Assembly: GCF_030464885.1 (NCBI RefSeq)
Contig: NZ_JALPRJ010000055.1
Location: 1 to 58,188, forward strand
Direction of reading: 5' to 3'
Length of the DNA: 58,188 bases
From: Caballeronia sp. SEWSISQ10-4 2
GTDB taxonomy: Bacteria > Pseudomonadota > Gammaproteobacteria > Burkholderiales > Burkholderiaceae
In this document: piece by piece, positions 24,133 to 32,595 of the stretch
Numbering within the stretch: position 1 is the stretch's first letter
Layout of the letters: each line of letters opens with the position of its first letter
Position numbers and translations under genes: made by a program
Notes under the pieces: generated by a model
The model's database searches: none
Told to the model about the DNA's origin: nothing
Seen by the model: only the letters and a program-made list of their open reading frames with translations

Positions 24133-24882
24133 TCACAGCACCTTGGCTTCGGTCCTCAACTTCTCGACCAGCGTCTTCACATCAGCGACCTTCACACCGG
24201 CGCTGCGCTTGGGCGGCTCGACAACCTTCAGCGTCTTCAGGCGCGGCGTCACATCGACACCCAGGTCTTCGGGTTTGAGCGTTTCCAGCGGCTTCTTCTT
24301 TGCCTTCATGATGTTCGGCAGCGTCACGTAACGCGGCTCGTTCAGGCGCAGGTCGGTGGTGATCACAGCGGGCAGCGTCAGCGAGAGCGTTTCAGCGCCG
24401 CCATCCACTTCGCGCGACACCGTTGCCTTGCCGTCCGCCACGACAACCTTCGAGGCAAACGTCGCCTGCGGCAAGTTTGCCAAGGCAGCCAGCATCTGAC
24501 CGGTCTGGTTCGAATCGTCGTCGATGGCCTGCTTGCCCAGAATGACCAGCGAAGGCTGTTCCTTGTCGACCAGCGCCTTGAGCAGCTTGGCGACAGCCAG
24601 CGGCTGCAGGTCCTCGTTGGACTCGATCAGGATCGCGCGATCCGCGCCGATCGCCAGCGCCGTGCGCAGCGTTTCCTGCGACTGCGTCACGCCCGCCGAC
24701 ACGGCAATCACTTCCGTCGCCACGCCCGCTTCCCTCAGACGCACCGCTTCTTCCACGGCGATCTCGTCGAACGGGTTCATCGACATCTTTACGTTCGCCA
24801 AGTCGACGCCCGCGCCGTCCGGCTTCACACGGACCTTCACGTTGTAATCGACCACTCTCTTCACTGGCACAACAATTTTCAC
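24133..24882 (-). CDS. etfB: Electron transfer flavoprotein, beta subunit
   Basis: A 249-residue ETF beta chain of full length. It begins MKIVVPVKRVVDYNVKVRVK and has MNPFDEIAVEEAVRLREAG near residues 35-53, IGADRAILIE near 77-86 (nucleotide-binding region) and the recognition-loop segment TLPNIMKAKKKPLETLKPED near 182-201, which docks to dehydrogenase partners. It forms a heterodimer with EtfA in the cytoplasm. GGAGGAACC lies upstream of the start. Burkholderia genomes usually carry a chromosomal etfBA beside an acyl-CoA dehydrogenase; here no dehydrogenase is immediately adjacent. Confidence 0.95.
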   Translation of the reverse strand: MKIVVPVKRVVDYNVKVRVKPDGAGVDLANVKMSMNPFDEIAVEEAVRLREAGVATEVIAVSAGVTQSQETLRTALAIGADRAILIESNEDLQPLAVAKLLKALVDKEQPSLVILGKQAIDDDSNQTGQMLAALANLPQATFASKVVVADGKATVSREVDGGAETLSLTLPAVITTDLRLNEPRYVTLPNIMKAKKKPLETLKPEDLGVDVTPRLKTLKVVEPPKRSAGVKVADVKTLVEKLRTEAKVL

Positions 24883-25168
24883 GGTTCCTCCTCCGGTCGG
24901 CTTGCACGCTAGTGTGCTTACTTCAATCAGAGGTTGGAATTAGGCATTTTGGAACGCCCCATTTCAGACCCTCGAATGGCAACCAGGCGTGCGTGAATCC
25001 ACCCCGACCCAATCCGTTAACCCCAGCCTAATCGTCTCTTCCGCAATCAGTAATTGAGCAGCGACTTTTGCTGATGCACGCTTGTCACTCATCAAAGCAC
25101 GGCAATCAATCAGCCCTGCTTGGCGCGACGGCTATCCGTTTTCATTCAACTTATCAAATCTCGTCACC

Positions 25169-25684
25169 ATGTCAGTCAACTGGCCGGAAACAATCTTCGA
25201 GCACTTCAAAGCCGCTGACGTGCGGCAAGTGGCATACGTGCCTGATGCGGGGCACAAACGTCTCATCGAACTCTGCGAAGCAGACGCCGAAATTCACGCC
25301 GTTTCCCTGACCACCGAAGAAGAAGGTGTGGCCATGATGGGCGGCGCGTGGGTCGGCGGCCAGCGCGGAGTATTGCTGCTGCAGTCGAGCGGCGTGGGCA
25401 ACTGCATCAACATGCTCTCGCTGCAACACGAATGCCGCATGCCCATCGTGATGCTAGTCACGATGCGCGGAGAATGGGGCGAATTCAATCCCTGGCAAGT
25501 CGCCATGGGCAAATCCACCCAGGAAGCCCTCGAATCGGCGGGCGTCTACGTCTACCGCGCGGATGATCCCGACGAAGTCCCTGAGACCGTGCGCGCCGCG
25601 TTGAATTTTGGCTACAACACCTCCCGGATGATCGCTGTCCTGATTGGACAGCGCGTTATCGGCACCAAAAACTTTAACAAGTGA
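25169..25684 (+). CDS. ThDP-dependent decarboxylase, pyrimidine-binding subunit (ComD/phosphonopyruvate decarboxylase-like)
   Basis: A 171-residue protein equal to the N-terminal (PYR) domain of ThDP enzymes. The catalytic Glu that activates the cofactor lies in SLTTEEEGVAMMGGAW near residues 46-61; LLLQSSGVGNCINMLSLQHE at 69-88 is the pattern of the alpha chain of sulfopyruvate decarboxylase and of phosphonopyruvate decarboxylases. The partner PP domain is encoded by the next gene, whose start overlaps this stop or lies 8 bases beyond it. Together they should decarboxylate a 2-oxo acid to an aldehyde. The ATG at 25169 starts the conserved region; no strong ribosome-binding site is seen. It is divergent from etfB. 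Confidence 0.85.
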   Translation: MSVNWPETIFEHFKAADVRQVAYVPDAGHKRLIELCEADAEIHAVSLTTEEEGVAMMGGAWVGGQRGVLLLQSSGVGNCINMLSLQHECRMPIVMLVTMRGEWGEFNPWQVAMGKSTQEALESAGVYVYRADDPDEVPETVRAALNFGYNTSRMIAVLIGQRVIGTKNFNK

Positions 25685-25692
25685 GTACGAAC

Positions 25693-26298
25693 ATGACACA
25701 GCAGACGACGCCCCTGAACCGTCGACTGACGGTGAAGCGGATTCTCCGCGATCGGCAGCAGGACGTTCTGGCAGTGACCAGCCTTGGCAATCCAACCTTC
25801 GACGTGGCAGCCGCCGGCGACACAGCTCAAAACTTCTACCTGTGGGGCGCAATGGGCGGAGCCGTCAGCTTCGGCCTCGGCATCGCGCTTGCACAGCCTG
25901 AGAAACGCGTCATCGTGTTCGTTGGCGACGGCGAAATGATGATGGGACTGGGATCGCTCGCAACGGTAGGCGTCGATAAACCGGCCAATCTCTCGATCGT
26001 CGTGATCGACAACGAACATTACGCGGAAACAGGCATGCAACTGGCTCATGCAGGACGCGGTGTGGACATCACGGCAATCGCGCGCGCGGCTGGCTTCGAA
26101 AAGGCGACGACCATCTACGCCGAGGGCGACCTCGAGGAGTGTGCCGACGTCATTCTCAAGGCCGCGGGTCCCGTCCTCGCCACGGTGAAGGTCGGAACGG
26201 ATCCCGAACCCACATCCCTCCCACCCCGTGACGGTCCGTATCTGCGTAGCCGATTCCGCGAAGCGTTGCTTGGCGCCAAGGCCCACGCGAGTCAGTAA
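25693..26298 (+). CDS. ThDP-dependent decarboxylase, pyrophosphate-binding subunit
   Basis: A 201-residue protein (205 if the overlapping GTG at 25681 is used) equal to the C-terminal (PP) domain of ThDP enzymes. The Mg-ThDP motif begins GDGEMMMGLGSLATVG and ends at the N of VVIDNEHYAETGMQ, about 30 residues later. LWGAMGGAVSFGLGIALAQP precedes it, as in sulfopyruvate and phosphonopyruvate decarboxylase beta chains. It pairs with the preceding gene. Substrate choice among sulfo-, phosphono- or other 2-oxo acids cannot be read from the sequence. No Xsc, phosphonoacetaldehyde hydrolase or sulfonate transporter is present here, so the classical sulfonate and phosphonate routes are not supported. 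Confidence 0.85.
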   Translation: MTQQTTPLNRRLTVKRILRDRQQDVLAVTSLGNPTFDVAAAGDTAQNFYLWGAMGGAVSFGLGIALAQPEKRVIVFVGDGEMMMGLGSLATVGVDKPANLSIVVIDNEHYAETGMQLAHAGRGVDITAIARAAGFEKATTIYAEGDLEECADVILKAAGPVLATVKVGTDPEPTSLPPRDGPYLRSRFREALLGAKAHASQ

Positions 26299-26428
26299 GC
26301 GGCCGATTGGAACGTCCCTGCATCAAGGCGGTGGCGCGGCAGACGGCCGCCCACCGCGTTAATGCATCACGCCCCATTTCAAGCGCCCTGTACAATCGGG
26401 ATCAATGTGACTACACACCGATCCCTCT

Positions 26429-27193
26429 ATGCCCGCCAAGGCCGATTCCGATATGTTGGTGGAGGTCTTTCGACAGTTGGACCGGCAGCCCGAGATGCTC
26501 GAGCGCGTCTTCGACTGCTTTCCAGACGTGCTGTACTACATCAAGGACGCCCAGGCGCGCTATCTGTCTGTCAATCAAACGCTCATCACCCGAAGTGGGC
26601 TGGCGCGCGACGACGTGATCGGCAAGACAGCCGATCAGCTATTTCCAGTGACCGGCGCCAGTACCAACGCGCAAGACCTGAACATTATCGAAACCCAGTC
26701 TCCCATCGTCGACCGGCTACGACTCTATTCCTCCGGATTGGGTCACCGATACTGGTGCCTAAGCTCCAAGTTCCCGGTACTCAACGAAGTCGGACAGGCC
26801 ATCGGACTGATCGGCATATCGCGCGATCTGCCTCGCCCCGATGAACGTCACCACGGCTACCGCCGCTTGCTCGAATATCTGGATTATCTGGAACAGAACC
26901 TTGGACAGAACATCCTGGTCACTGAGGCGGCGGAGCGAGCCTCCATCTCTGTCGACACGCTAGAGCGTCTAACCCGCGAGGTGTTTCATCTGACGCCCAA
27001 GCAACTGCTGATGAAATTGCGGATCGATCACGCGTGCAAACTGCTGGAAACGACTGACCACAGCATTACAGAAATCTCGACCGAGTGCGGCTACGCGGAC
27101 CATAGCGCATTTACGCGTCAATTCAAATCTGCCACGCACCTCACGCCCCGACAGTATCGAAACGCGCGAGGGCGTGGCTTGCATCCTCACTGA
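26429..27193 (+). CDS. PAS-domain AraC-family regulator
   Basis: A 254-residue regulator with a PAS sensor followed by an AraC DNA-binding domain. The PAS domain spans about residues 22-135 (CFPDVLYYIKDAQARYLSVN, NEVGQAIGLIGISRDL). The AraC domain starts near 160: ILVTEAAERASISVDTLERL and ITEISTECGYADHSAFTRQF are the two helix-turn-helix units. It has no membrane segment, so the PAS domain should sense a cytoplasmic ligand or redox state. It lies 130 bases after the ThDP decarboxylase pair on the same strand and is convergent with the amine oxidase gene, so it may regulate either. Confidence 0.88.
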   Translation: MPAKADSDMLVEVFRQLDRQPEMLERVFDCFPDVLYYIKDAQARYLSVNQTLITRSGLARDDVIGKTADQLFPVTGASTNAQDLNIIETQSPIVDRLRLYSSGLGHRYWCLSSKFPVLNEVGQAIGLIGISRDLPRPDERHHGYRRLLEYLDYLEQNLGQNILVTEAAERASISVDTLERLTREVFHLTPKQLLMKLRIDHACKLLETTDHSITEISTECGYADHSAFTRQFKSATHLTPRQYRNARGRGLHPH

Positions 27194-27211
27194 TGAAGCG
27201 CCTGCCGGGCG

Positions 27212-28375
27212 CTAGTAAACACCTTCCTCGATCACCAGTTGACCCGTAGTGAGCCGCGCCGGCGATAGCGGTGAGAGGTCCAACGTTTTGAACTCGCCGA
27301 AGTCCAACAGTTCGGCAACTGCGCGACCAACGCCTGGACTGTGCATCATCCCATGGCCGCTGAAGCCGGCCGCTACGAACGAGTTTTCCGGGCCCGACTG
27401 ACCGACAATGCCGTTCTGGTCGAGGACGTTGTATTCGTAGTAACCGGCCCAGGCGTGCTCCACGCGCAGTGCTTCAAACGCGGGGATCCGATCTGCCAGC
27501 GCCGGCCAGATGATCTCGTCAAATTCGGAGAACTGTACGTCGAGTGGCAGGTGATCCAGATCGAGTTCCGCCGAGGGCGAGACAATGCAGAGGAAATGAT
27601 TCTGCTCCCTACGCAAGTACACGCCGGACGTATCGATCAGGATCGGCATATCCGGGATCGCTGTCGGGCATGACACGACGAACGCCGAACGCCGTCTCGG
27701 CCGAACCGGCAGATCGACACCGACGCTTTCCGCAAGAGGCGCACACCACGCGCCGCTGGCGTTCACGAACGCGTCCCCGGCGATTTCCCGCCCGTCCGTC
27801 ATCTCGACATGGGTTACCCGGTTTCCGCGTGTACGGTAGCGCGCCGCTTCACCGGAGACGAAATGAACGCCCGCTTCACGCGCACGGTTTCTAAACCACT
27901 GCATGACGCTGTAACCGTCAAACCAGCCCTCGCCTGCCAGACCTTCAACACCATAGGCCAGATCGCTGACGTTCATCCACGGGTAGCGGCGCTGCAACGC
28001 CTCCGCGGAATGTTCCTGCAACTCCACGCCGAGCGATCGGGCGAGCGCGCTCCGCCGACGCAGCACGTCCTCCTGCTGCACGTTGCCTACGAACAGGTAG
28101 CCGCAATCCACCAGATCGACGCCGGCACCGTACCGCAGCCTCTCTCGTTCGCATGAAGAGAAGAATTCGTAGCCAAACTGCGATAGCTGAATGCAGATGG
28201 GCGTTGAAAATTGCTGCCGGATCGAACTCGCCGACAGCGATGATGATGCGATCTGATAGGTCGGATCCTTTTCGATCACCCAGATCTCGCGCCCCTCCGG
28301 CTTCTGGAGACTTAGGAAATACGCTATTGAACAACCAATTGCCCCCCCGCCCGTGATGACAATTCTTTCGTTCAT
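27212..28375 (-). CDS. FAD-dependent amine/amino-acid oxidoreductase (DAO family)
   Basis: A 387-residue DAO-family flavoprotein. The FAD-binding motif VITGGGAIGCSIAYFL is at residues 5-20; SASSIRQQFSTPICIQLSQF near 49-68 and HAWAGYYEYNVLDQNGIVGQ near 304-323, then GFSGHGMMHSPGVGRAVAEL, match the FOXRED1/sarcosine-oxidase group. It likely oxidises a secondary amine or amino acid to an imine. It is the third gene of an operon after a 1-pyrroline-5-carboxylate-type dehydrogenase and an aminotransferase. A proline-like or N-methyl amino acid substrate would make sense of these partners, but this is inferred. Confidence 0.87.
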   Translation of the reverse strand: MNERIVITGGGAIGCSIAYFLSLQKPEGREIWVIEKDPTYQIASSSLSASSIRQQFSTPICIQLSQFGYEFFSSCERERLRYGAGVDLVDCGYLFVGNVQQEDVLRRRSALARSLGVELQEHSAEALQRRYPWMNVSDLAYGVEGLAGEGWFDGYSVMQWFRNRAREAGVHFVSGEAARYRTRGNRVTHVEMTDGREIAGDAFVNASGAWCAPLAESVGVDLPVRPRRRSAFVVSCPTAIPDMPILIDTSGVYLRREQNHFLCIVSPSAELDLDHLPLDVQFSEFDEIIWPALADRIPAFEALRVEHAWAGYYEYNVLDQNGIVGQSGPENSFVAAGFSGHGMMHSPGVGRAVAELLDFGEFKTLDLSPLSPARLTTGQLVIEEGVY

Positions 28376-28433
28376 GATCTACCTTCGAAGACTCGTAGGC
28401 TCGTGAGAGCCCAAAGATATGAATAACAGGTAC

Positions 28434-29648
28434 TCAGACCGCCACTGTTTCGAGGCTTTGACATGCGGCGCGGATCCGGCTGAGCGCTTCGTTCAGGTCA
28501 TCGCGTGACGCGGCGTAAGAGAGTCTGAAGTACGGTGAGAGCAGAAAGCCGGAGCCTGAAACCACGGCCACGTTCGCCTCTTCCAACAGGTACATGACGA
28601 AGTCCTGGTCGTTCTCCAGAAGCGCGCCGTTCGGTGTGCGGCTCCCAATGACGCCATGGCAGCCGACGAACGCATAAAACGCGCCTTCGGGCTGGTTACT
28701 GTGGAGTCCCGGTATGTCGCTCAGCGCGTTGACGACCAGCTTGCAGCGTTCGTCGAAGGCCAGTCGCGATGTCTCGACGAACGCTTGATCGCCATTGAGC
28801 GCTTCGACCGCTGCATACTGCGACACCGATGACGCACTCGTCACAATCTGGCCTTGCACCAGATTCATGGCACGGATGAGCGCCACCGGTCCTGCGGAAT
28901 AGCCGATCCGCCAGCCCGTCATCGAGTACATCTTGGAGACGCCGTTGATGATGAGCGTCCGCTCCTGCAACTCCGGCGCGACGTTCAGGATATTGTCGAA
29001 CGGAGTTCCGGTGTAGATGAGCTTTTCGTAGATGTCGTCGGACAGTATCCAGACATGCGGGTATCGACGTAATACTTCCGCGATTTTGCGGAGTTCCTCG
29101 GCTGAATAAACCGCGCCAGTTGGATTCGATGGCGAGTTCAGCATCAGCCACTTGGTACGAGGCGTGATCGACGCCTCCAGCTGAGCCGCCGTCAGTTTGA
29201 ACCCTGTGGTCTCATCGCACGCCACGACGATAGGTGTCCCGTTCGCCATTTTGACGATCTCCGGGTAGGACACCCAGCACGGCGCCGGCACGATGACTTC
29301 ATCGCCCGGATTGAGGGTCGCGAAAAAAGCCGCGAAAATCGCCTGCTTCGCGCCCACCGATACGCTGACACCGTCCACGGGGTAATCGACGCCATTGTCA
29401 CGCTTGAGTTTCGCGACGATCGCCTCGCGCAACTCCCGGATGCCCGCGGCCTCTGTGTAACGCGTCTTGCCTTCACGCATGGCCCGAATCGCGGCCGCCT
29501 GGATATTCTCGGGTGTATGAAAGTCTGGTTCGCCTTGCGACAGGGAAATAACGTTCTTCCCGGCCCGGCGCAGTTCTGCCGCTTTTGCTGCCATTGCCAT
29601 CGTCTGCGCAGGAACGATCTGGCCAATGCGGTCTGCAATGAAGCCCAT
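28434..29648 (-). CDS. Class I/II pyridoxal-phosphate aminotransferase (AspC-like)
   Basis: A 404-residue aminotransferase of the aspartate/aromatic I-gamma type. The start ADRIGQIVPAQTMAM, NSPSNPTGAVYSAEE at 171-185, SDDIYEKL at 203-210, and the Schiff-base Lys K239 in INGVSKMYSMTGWRIGY are all present, with the substrate-carboxylate Arg expected in FRLSYAAS near 378. It moves an amino group between an amino acid and a 2-oxo acid such as 2-oxoglutarate. It lies between the aldehyde dehydrogenase (76 bases upstream) and the FAD amine oxidase (58 bases downstream). It could also supply the 2-oxo acid for the ThDP decarboxylase at 25169. Confidence 0.9.
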   Translation of the reverse strand: MGFIADRIGQIVPAQTMAMAAKAAELRRAGKNVISLSQGEPDFHTPENIQAAAIRAMREGKTRYTEAAGIRELREAIVAKLKRDNGVDYPVDGVSVSVGAKQAIFAAFFATLNPGDEVIVPAPCWVSYPEIVKMANGTPIVVACDETTGFKLTAAQLEASITPRTKWLMLNSPSNPTGAVYSAEELRKIAEVLRRYPHVWILSDDIYEKLIYTGTPFDNILNVAPELQERTLIINGVSKMYSMTGWRIGYSAGPVALIRAMNLVQGQIVTSASSVSQYAAVEALNGDQAFVETSRLAFDERCKLVVNALSDIPGLHSNQPEGAFYAFVGCHGVIGSRTPNGALLENDQDFVMYLLEEANVAVVSGSGFLLSPYFRLSYAASRDDLNEALSRIRAACQSLETVAV

Positions 29649-29724
29649 TGTGTTTGTTCCGTTCGTTTCAAAAGCCTACCGTATGAACCGGGGCTGCCTC
29701 TGTGGCGCCCCGGAATACGCACGC

Positions 29725-31278
29725 TTACAGACGTTCCGCCACGGCCTTCATTTGCAGGAACTGCAGAAGGTAATCAGGGCCGCCTGTCTTGGTATCGGTG
29801 CCCGTGAGATTGAAGCCGCCAAACGGCTGAACACCGACCAGCGCGCCCGTGCATTTGCGGTTGAAGTACAGATTGCCGACGTGGAAATCGCGGCGCGCTC
29901 GTTCGAGGCGACTGCGGTCGTTCGAGAACAGCGCACCTGTCAGGCCGTAGACCGTGTCATTGACAACCGCCAGACCTTCCTCGAAATCCTTGACACGGAT
30001 CGCGGCGACGAATGGGCCGAACACTTCTTCCTGTGCGATGCGCGCGCGAGGCGACACGTCGCCAAAGATGGTGGGCTCAATCAGATATCCCGCAGCATTC
30101 TCCACGGCCTTGCCTCCGGTCAGCAGCTTGCCCTCGGTGTGACCGATATCGATGTACGACAGCACCTTCTTGTACTGCAGTTCGTTGCAGACCGGACCGA
30201 AACCGGGATTGTCCTTTGCTTCGCTGACAACCAGTTCTTTAGCCTTCTCAACGACCTTATCGAGCAATGCGTCGTAGACCGAATCCACCACGATCAGACG
30301 CGAGCAGGCGGAACATTTCTGGCCGGAATAACCGAAAGCTGCCTGAATAACACCTGTTGCCGCGTCATCGAGATTGGCCGTCTCGTCGACCAGAATGGCG
30401 TCCTTGCCACCCAGCTCGAGGAAAACTCGCTTGAACCATTTCTGGCCTTCCGCGAGCTTCGCGGCGGACTCGTTGATCTGTGCGCCGGTTGCGAGCGACC
30501 CCGTAAAGTTGACGAAACGCGTCTTCGGATGGGCGACCAGATACGAGCCGATTTCCCGTCCGGTACCTGGCAGGTAATTCACCACGCCGGGCGGCAGGCC
30601 TGCTTCTGCGAAGATGTCGAAAATCTTCGCCAATGAAACCACCGTATCTTCCGCCGGCTTGCAAACGACGGTGTTGCCCACCACGATCGCACCGACCGTC
30701 ATGCCCGCCATCAACGCCATCGGGAAATTCCACGGCGAAATCGTTACGCCGACACCTAGCGGAATGTAGAAACTCTCGTTCTCTTCACCCGCATAATCAA
30801 TCAGCGAACCGAGGCCGCCCACAAGCTTGATAGCCTGACGCGCGTAGTACTCGGTGAAGTCGATCATTTCCGCGACTTCGGCGCTTGCTTCGACATAGTT
30901 CTTGCCGATTTCATAGACGAGCCACGCCTCGAGCTCGCGCTTGCGCCTGCGCATGACTGCCGCGGCCTTCAACATGAGGCGGGATCGATCTTCCTGGCTC
31001 CAACGCTTCCACGATTCGAACGCCGCCCAGGCCGCTTCGAGCGCGGCGTCCGCGTGCTGCGTCGTCGCCTTGGCGGTGTAGCCGACGATCTCTGCCGGAT
31101 TCGACGGATTCGTCGAGACGAGCTTCGCTTCGGTCTGCACACGCTCGCCGTTGATCAACAGCGGATAGGTCTGGCCAAACTCGGAACGCACCTTTTTCAG
31201 TACCCGCTGCATATCGGCTTTGGCACTATCGGTGTCGAACAAATCGAACGGCTCGTTCTTGAACGGTGCAATCAGCAT
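29725..31278 (-). CDS. L-glutamate gamma-semialdehyde (1-pyrroline-5-carboxylate) dehydrogenase, RocA type
   Basis: A 517-residue aldehyde dehydrogenase of the stand-alone RocA/PruA type, the last step of proline and arginine breakdown to glutamate. The catalytic C322 is in FGYSGQKCSACSRLIV and the general base E288 in FLELGGKDAILV; SPWNFPMALMAG at 181-192 and QPFGGFNLTGTDTKTGGPDY near the end are RocA hallmarks. The ATG at 31278 follows TGGAGAAAG; a far-upstream in-frame start was rejected. It leads the operon with the aminotransferase and FAD amine oxidase and diverges from the LysR gene at 31571. Proteobacteria normally use the PutA fusion, so a separate enzyme suggests a dedicated side pathway. 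Confidence 0.9.
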   Translation of the reverse strand: MLIAPFKNEPFDLFDTDSAKADMQRVLKKVRSEFGQTYPLLINGERVQTEAKLVSTNPSNPAEIVGYTAKATTQHADAALEAAWAAFESWKRWSQEDRSRLMLKAAAVMRRRKRELEAWLVYEIGKNYVEASAEVAEMIDFTEYYARQAIKLVGGLGSLIDYAGEENESFYIPLGVGVTISPWNFPMALMAGMTVGAIVVGNTVVCKPAEDTVVSLAKIFDIFAEAGLPPGVVNYLPGTGREIGSYLVAHPKTRFVNFTGSLATGAQINESAAKLAEGQKWFKRVFLELGGKDAILVDETANLDDAATGVIQAAFGYSGQKCSACSRLIVVDSVYDALLDKVVEKAKELVVSEAKDNPGFGPVCNELQYKKVLSYIDIGHTEGKLLTGGKAVENAAGYLIEPTIFGDVSPRARIAQEEVFGPFVAAIRVKDFEEGLAVVNDTVYGLTGALFSNDRSRLERARRDFHVGNLYFNRKCTGALVGVQPFGGFNLTGTDTKTGGPDYLLQFLQMKAVAERL

Positions 31279-31487
31279 CGCTTTCTCCAGATTGAATTGG
31301 TTTGGGCTGCTCTGCCGCCCTGATGAGCACGGCACGCTACCGTGAACCGATTGTCCGGCACGAAAACTTTCCGGTCTTGATCCGACTCCATTGATTCGTG
31401 CGGAATTCTGCATAGTTATAGAAATCGTAGCGACGTCAACACTCTTCAATAGGCTGCGCACATAGAGACACGAACAAAATCCGCGGA

Positions 31488-31525
31488 AAATAGCGCAAAT
31501 ACTGATTTGCGGATTTATGCTATTT
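31488..31525. promoter_or_regulatory. Nested dyad between divergent operons (strong candidate LysR operator)
   Basis: CGCAAAT-4-ATTTGCG at 31494-31511 is a perfect palindrome, enclosed by AAATAGC (31488-31494) and GCTATTT (31519-31525). It lies 46-83 bases before the LysR start and about 210-250 bases before the divergent dehydrogenase start. The T-N11-A style matches LysR-family boxes. Confidence 0.55.
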
Positions 31526-31570
31526 GCTACACTGGGTCAACGGGGCATCACTTCATTCGGAGCACGTATC

Positions 31571-32491
31571 ATGGCCATGCATTTCGATCTCGTTGATCTT
31601 CGTCTCATCACCTGTATCGCCGAGACGGATAGCTTGACGCGTGGCGCCGAGCGGTTTCATATGTCCGTACCCGCAGCGAGCACCCGGATCAAGAATCTGG
31701 AGGAAAGCATGGGGGCGAAACTGCTGTATCGGACTAGCCAGGGGGTTACTCTCACCCCACCGGGCCAGGCATTCCTTCACCATGCCCGGGTTGTCCTGTC
31801 ACAACTCGAGCAGTTGCGCGGTGACATGCAGGAGTACGCACGCGGTATCAAAGGCCATGTGCGGATCTTCGCGAACACCACTGCCACCACAGAATTCCTT
31901 CCTAACGACCTGCGAAACTTTCTCGCCGAGCACCCTGACGTAAACGTCGAGCTTCGCGAACGGCTGAGTCATGACGTGGTGCGCGCGGTGAGTGAAGGCA
32001 CGGCAGACGTCGGCATCGTGGCAGGCAATGTCAGGCCCGAATCGCTGGAAGTCATGCCGTATCGCTCTGACCGGCTCATACTGGCGGTGTCGGAATCACA
32101 CCCTTTGGCCGGGAAAACGTCCATTCCATTTGAGGAGGCAACGGAGTTCGACTTCGTCGGGATGCCTGAGGCGAGCGCGATTCACACCTTTCTGAACCGC
32201 GTCGCGCACGATATGCATAAGAAACTTCAGGTGCGAATTGAAGTGGGCAACTTCGAGGCGCTATGCCGAATGATCGAGGCTAACGTCGGGATAGGCGTGC
32301 TGCCTCGTTCATCAGCGATACGCTACGTCAAAACCTTGAACATCCGGCTGGTTGAGATCGAGGATGCCTGGGCGACGCGCAATCTGCTGATCTGCGTACG
32401 CAGCCTCGATCTGCTGCCATCTTTCGCGCGGGAACTCGTCGACCTCCTCACGCAAAAGTGCAAAGGCGATGGCGAGTCTCAGCCGGCGTAA
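31571..32491 (+). CDS. LysR-family transcriptional regulator
   Basis: A 306-residue LysR regulator with the winged helix-turn-helix at residues 6-63 (CIAETDSLTRGAERFHMSVP then AASTRIKNLEESMG) and the effector-binding domain from about 93 (VRIFANTTATTEFLPNDLRN). The ATG at 31571 begins the conserved domain. It is divergent from the dehydrogenase operon and precedes the hydratase-CoA operon on its own strand by 104 bases. The nested dyad at 31488 is placed for autoregulation. By position it probably activates the downstream C5-dicarboxylate-type operon, and possibly the divergent one. Confidence 0.9.
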   Translation: MAMHFDLVDLRLITCIAETDSLTRGAERFHMSVPAASTRIKNLEESMGAKLLYRTSQGVTLTPPGQAFLHHARVVLSQLEQLRGDMQEYARGIKGHVRIFANTTATTEFLPNDLRNFLAEHPDVNVELRERLSHDVVRAVSEGTADVGIVAGNVRPESLEVMPYRSDRLILAVSESHPLAGKTSIPFEEATEFDFVGMPEASAIHTFLNRVAHDMHKKLQVRIEVGNFEALCRMIEANVGIGVLPRSSAIRYVKTLNIRLVEIEDAWATRNLLICVRSLDLLPSFARELVDLLTQKCKGDGESQPA

Positions 32492-32595
32492 GCGGCGGCA
32501 GTTAGTCTGCGTTTAAAGCCCTCTTCTCCACACACAAATTGTAGTCAGCAGGCCGGTGCGTCAATCTAGCGTGAACGACGCTATCCGATGCCCTC

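Noticed and set aside
25169..31278. A cysteate or sulfoacetaldehyde pathway
   Set aside because: The decarboxylase family and aminotransferase fit, but no sulfoacetaldehyde acetyltransferase, sulfite handling or sulfonate uptake gene is present. Kept only as one possible substrate class.
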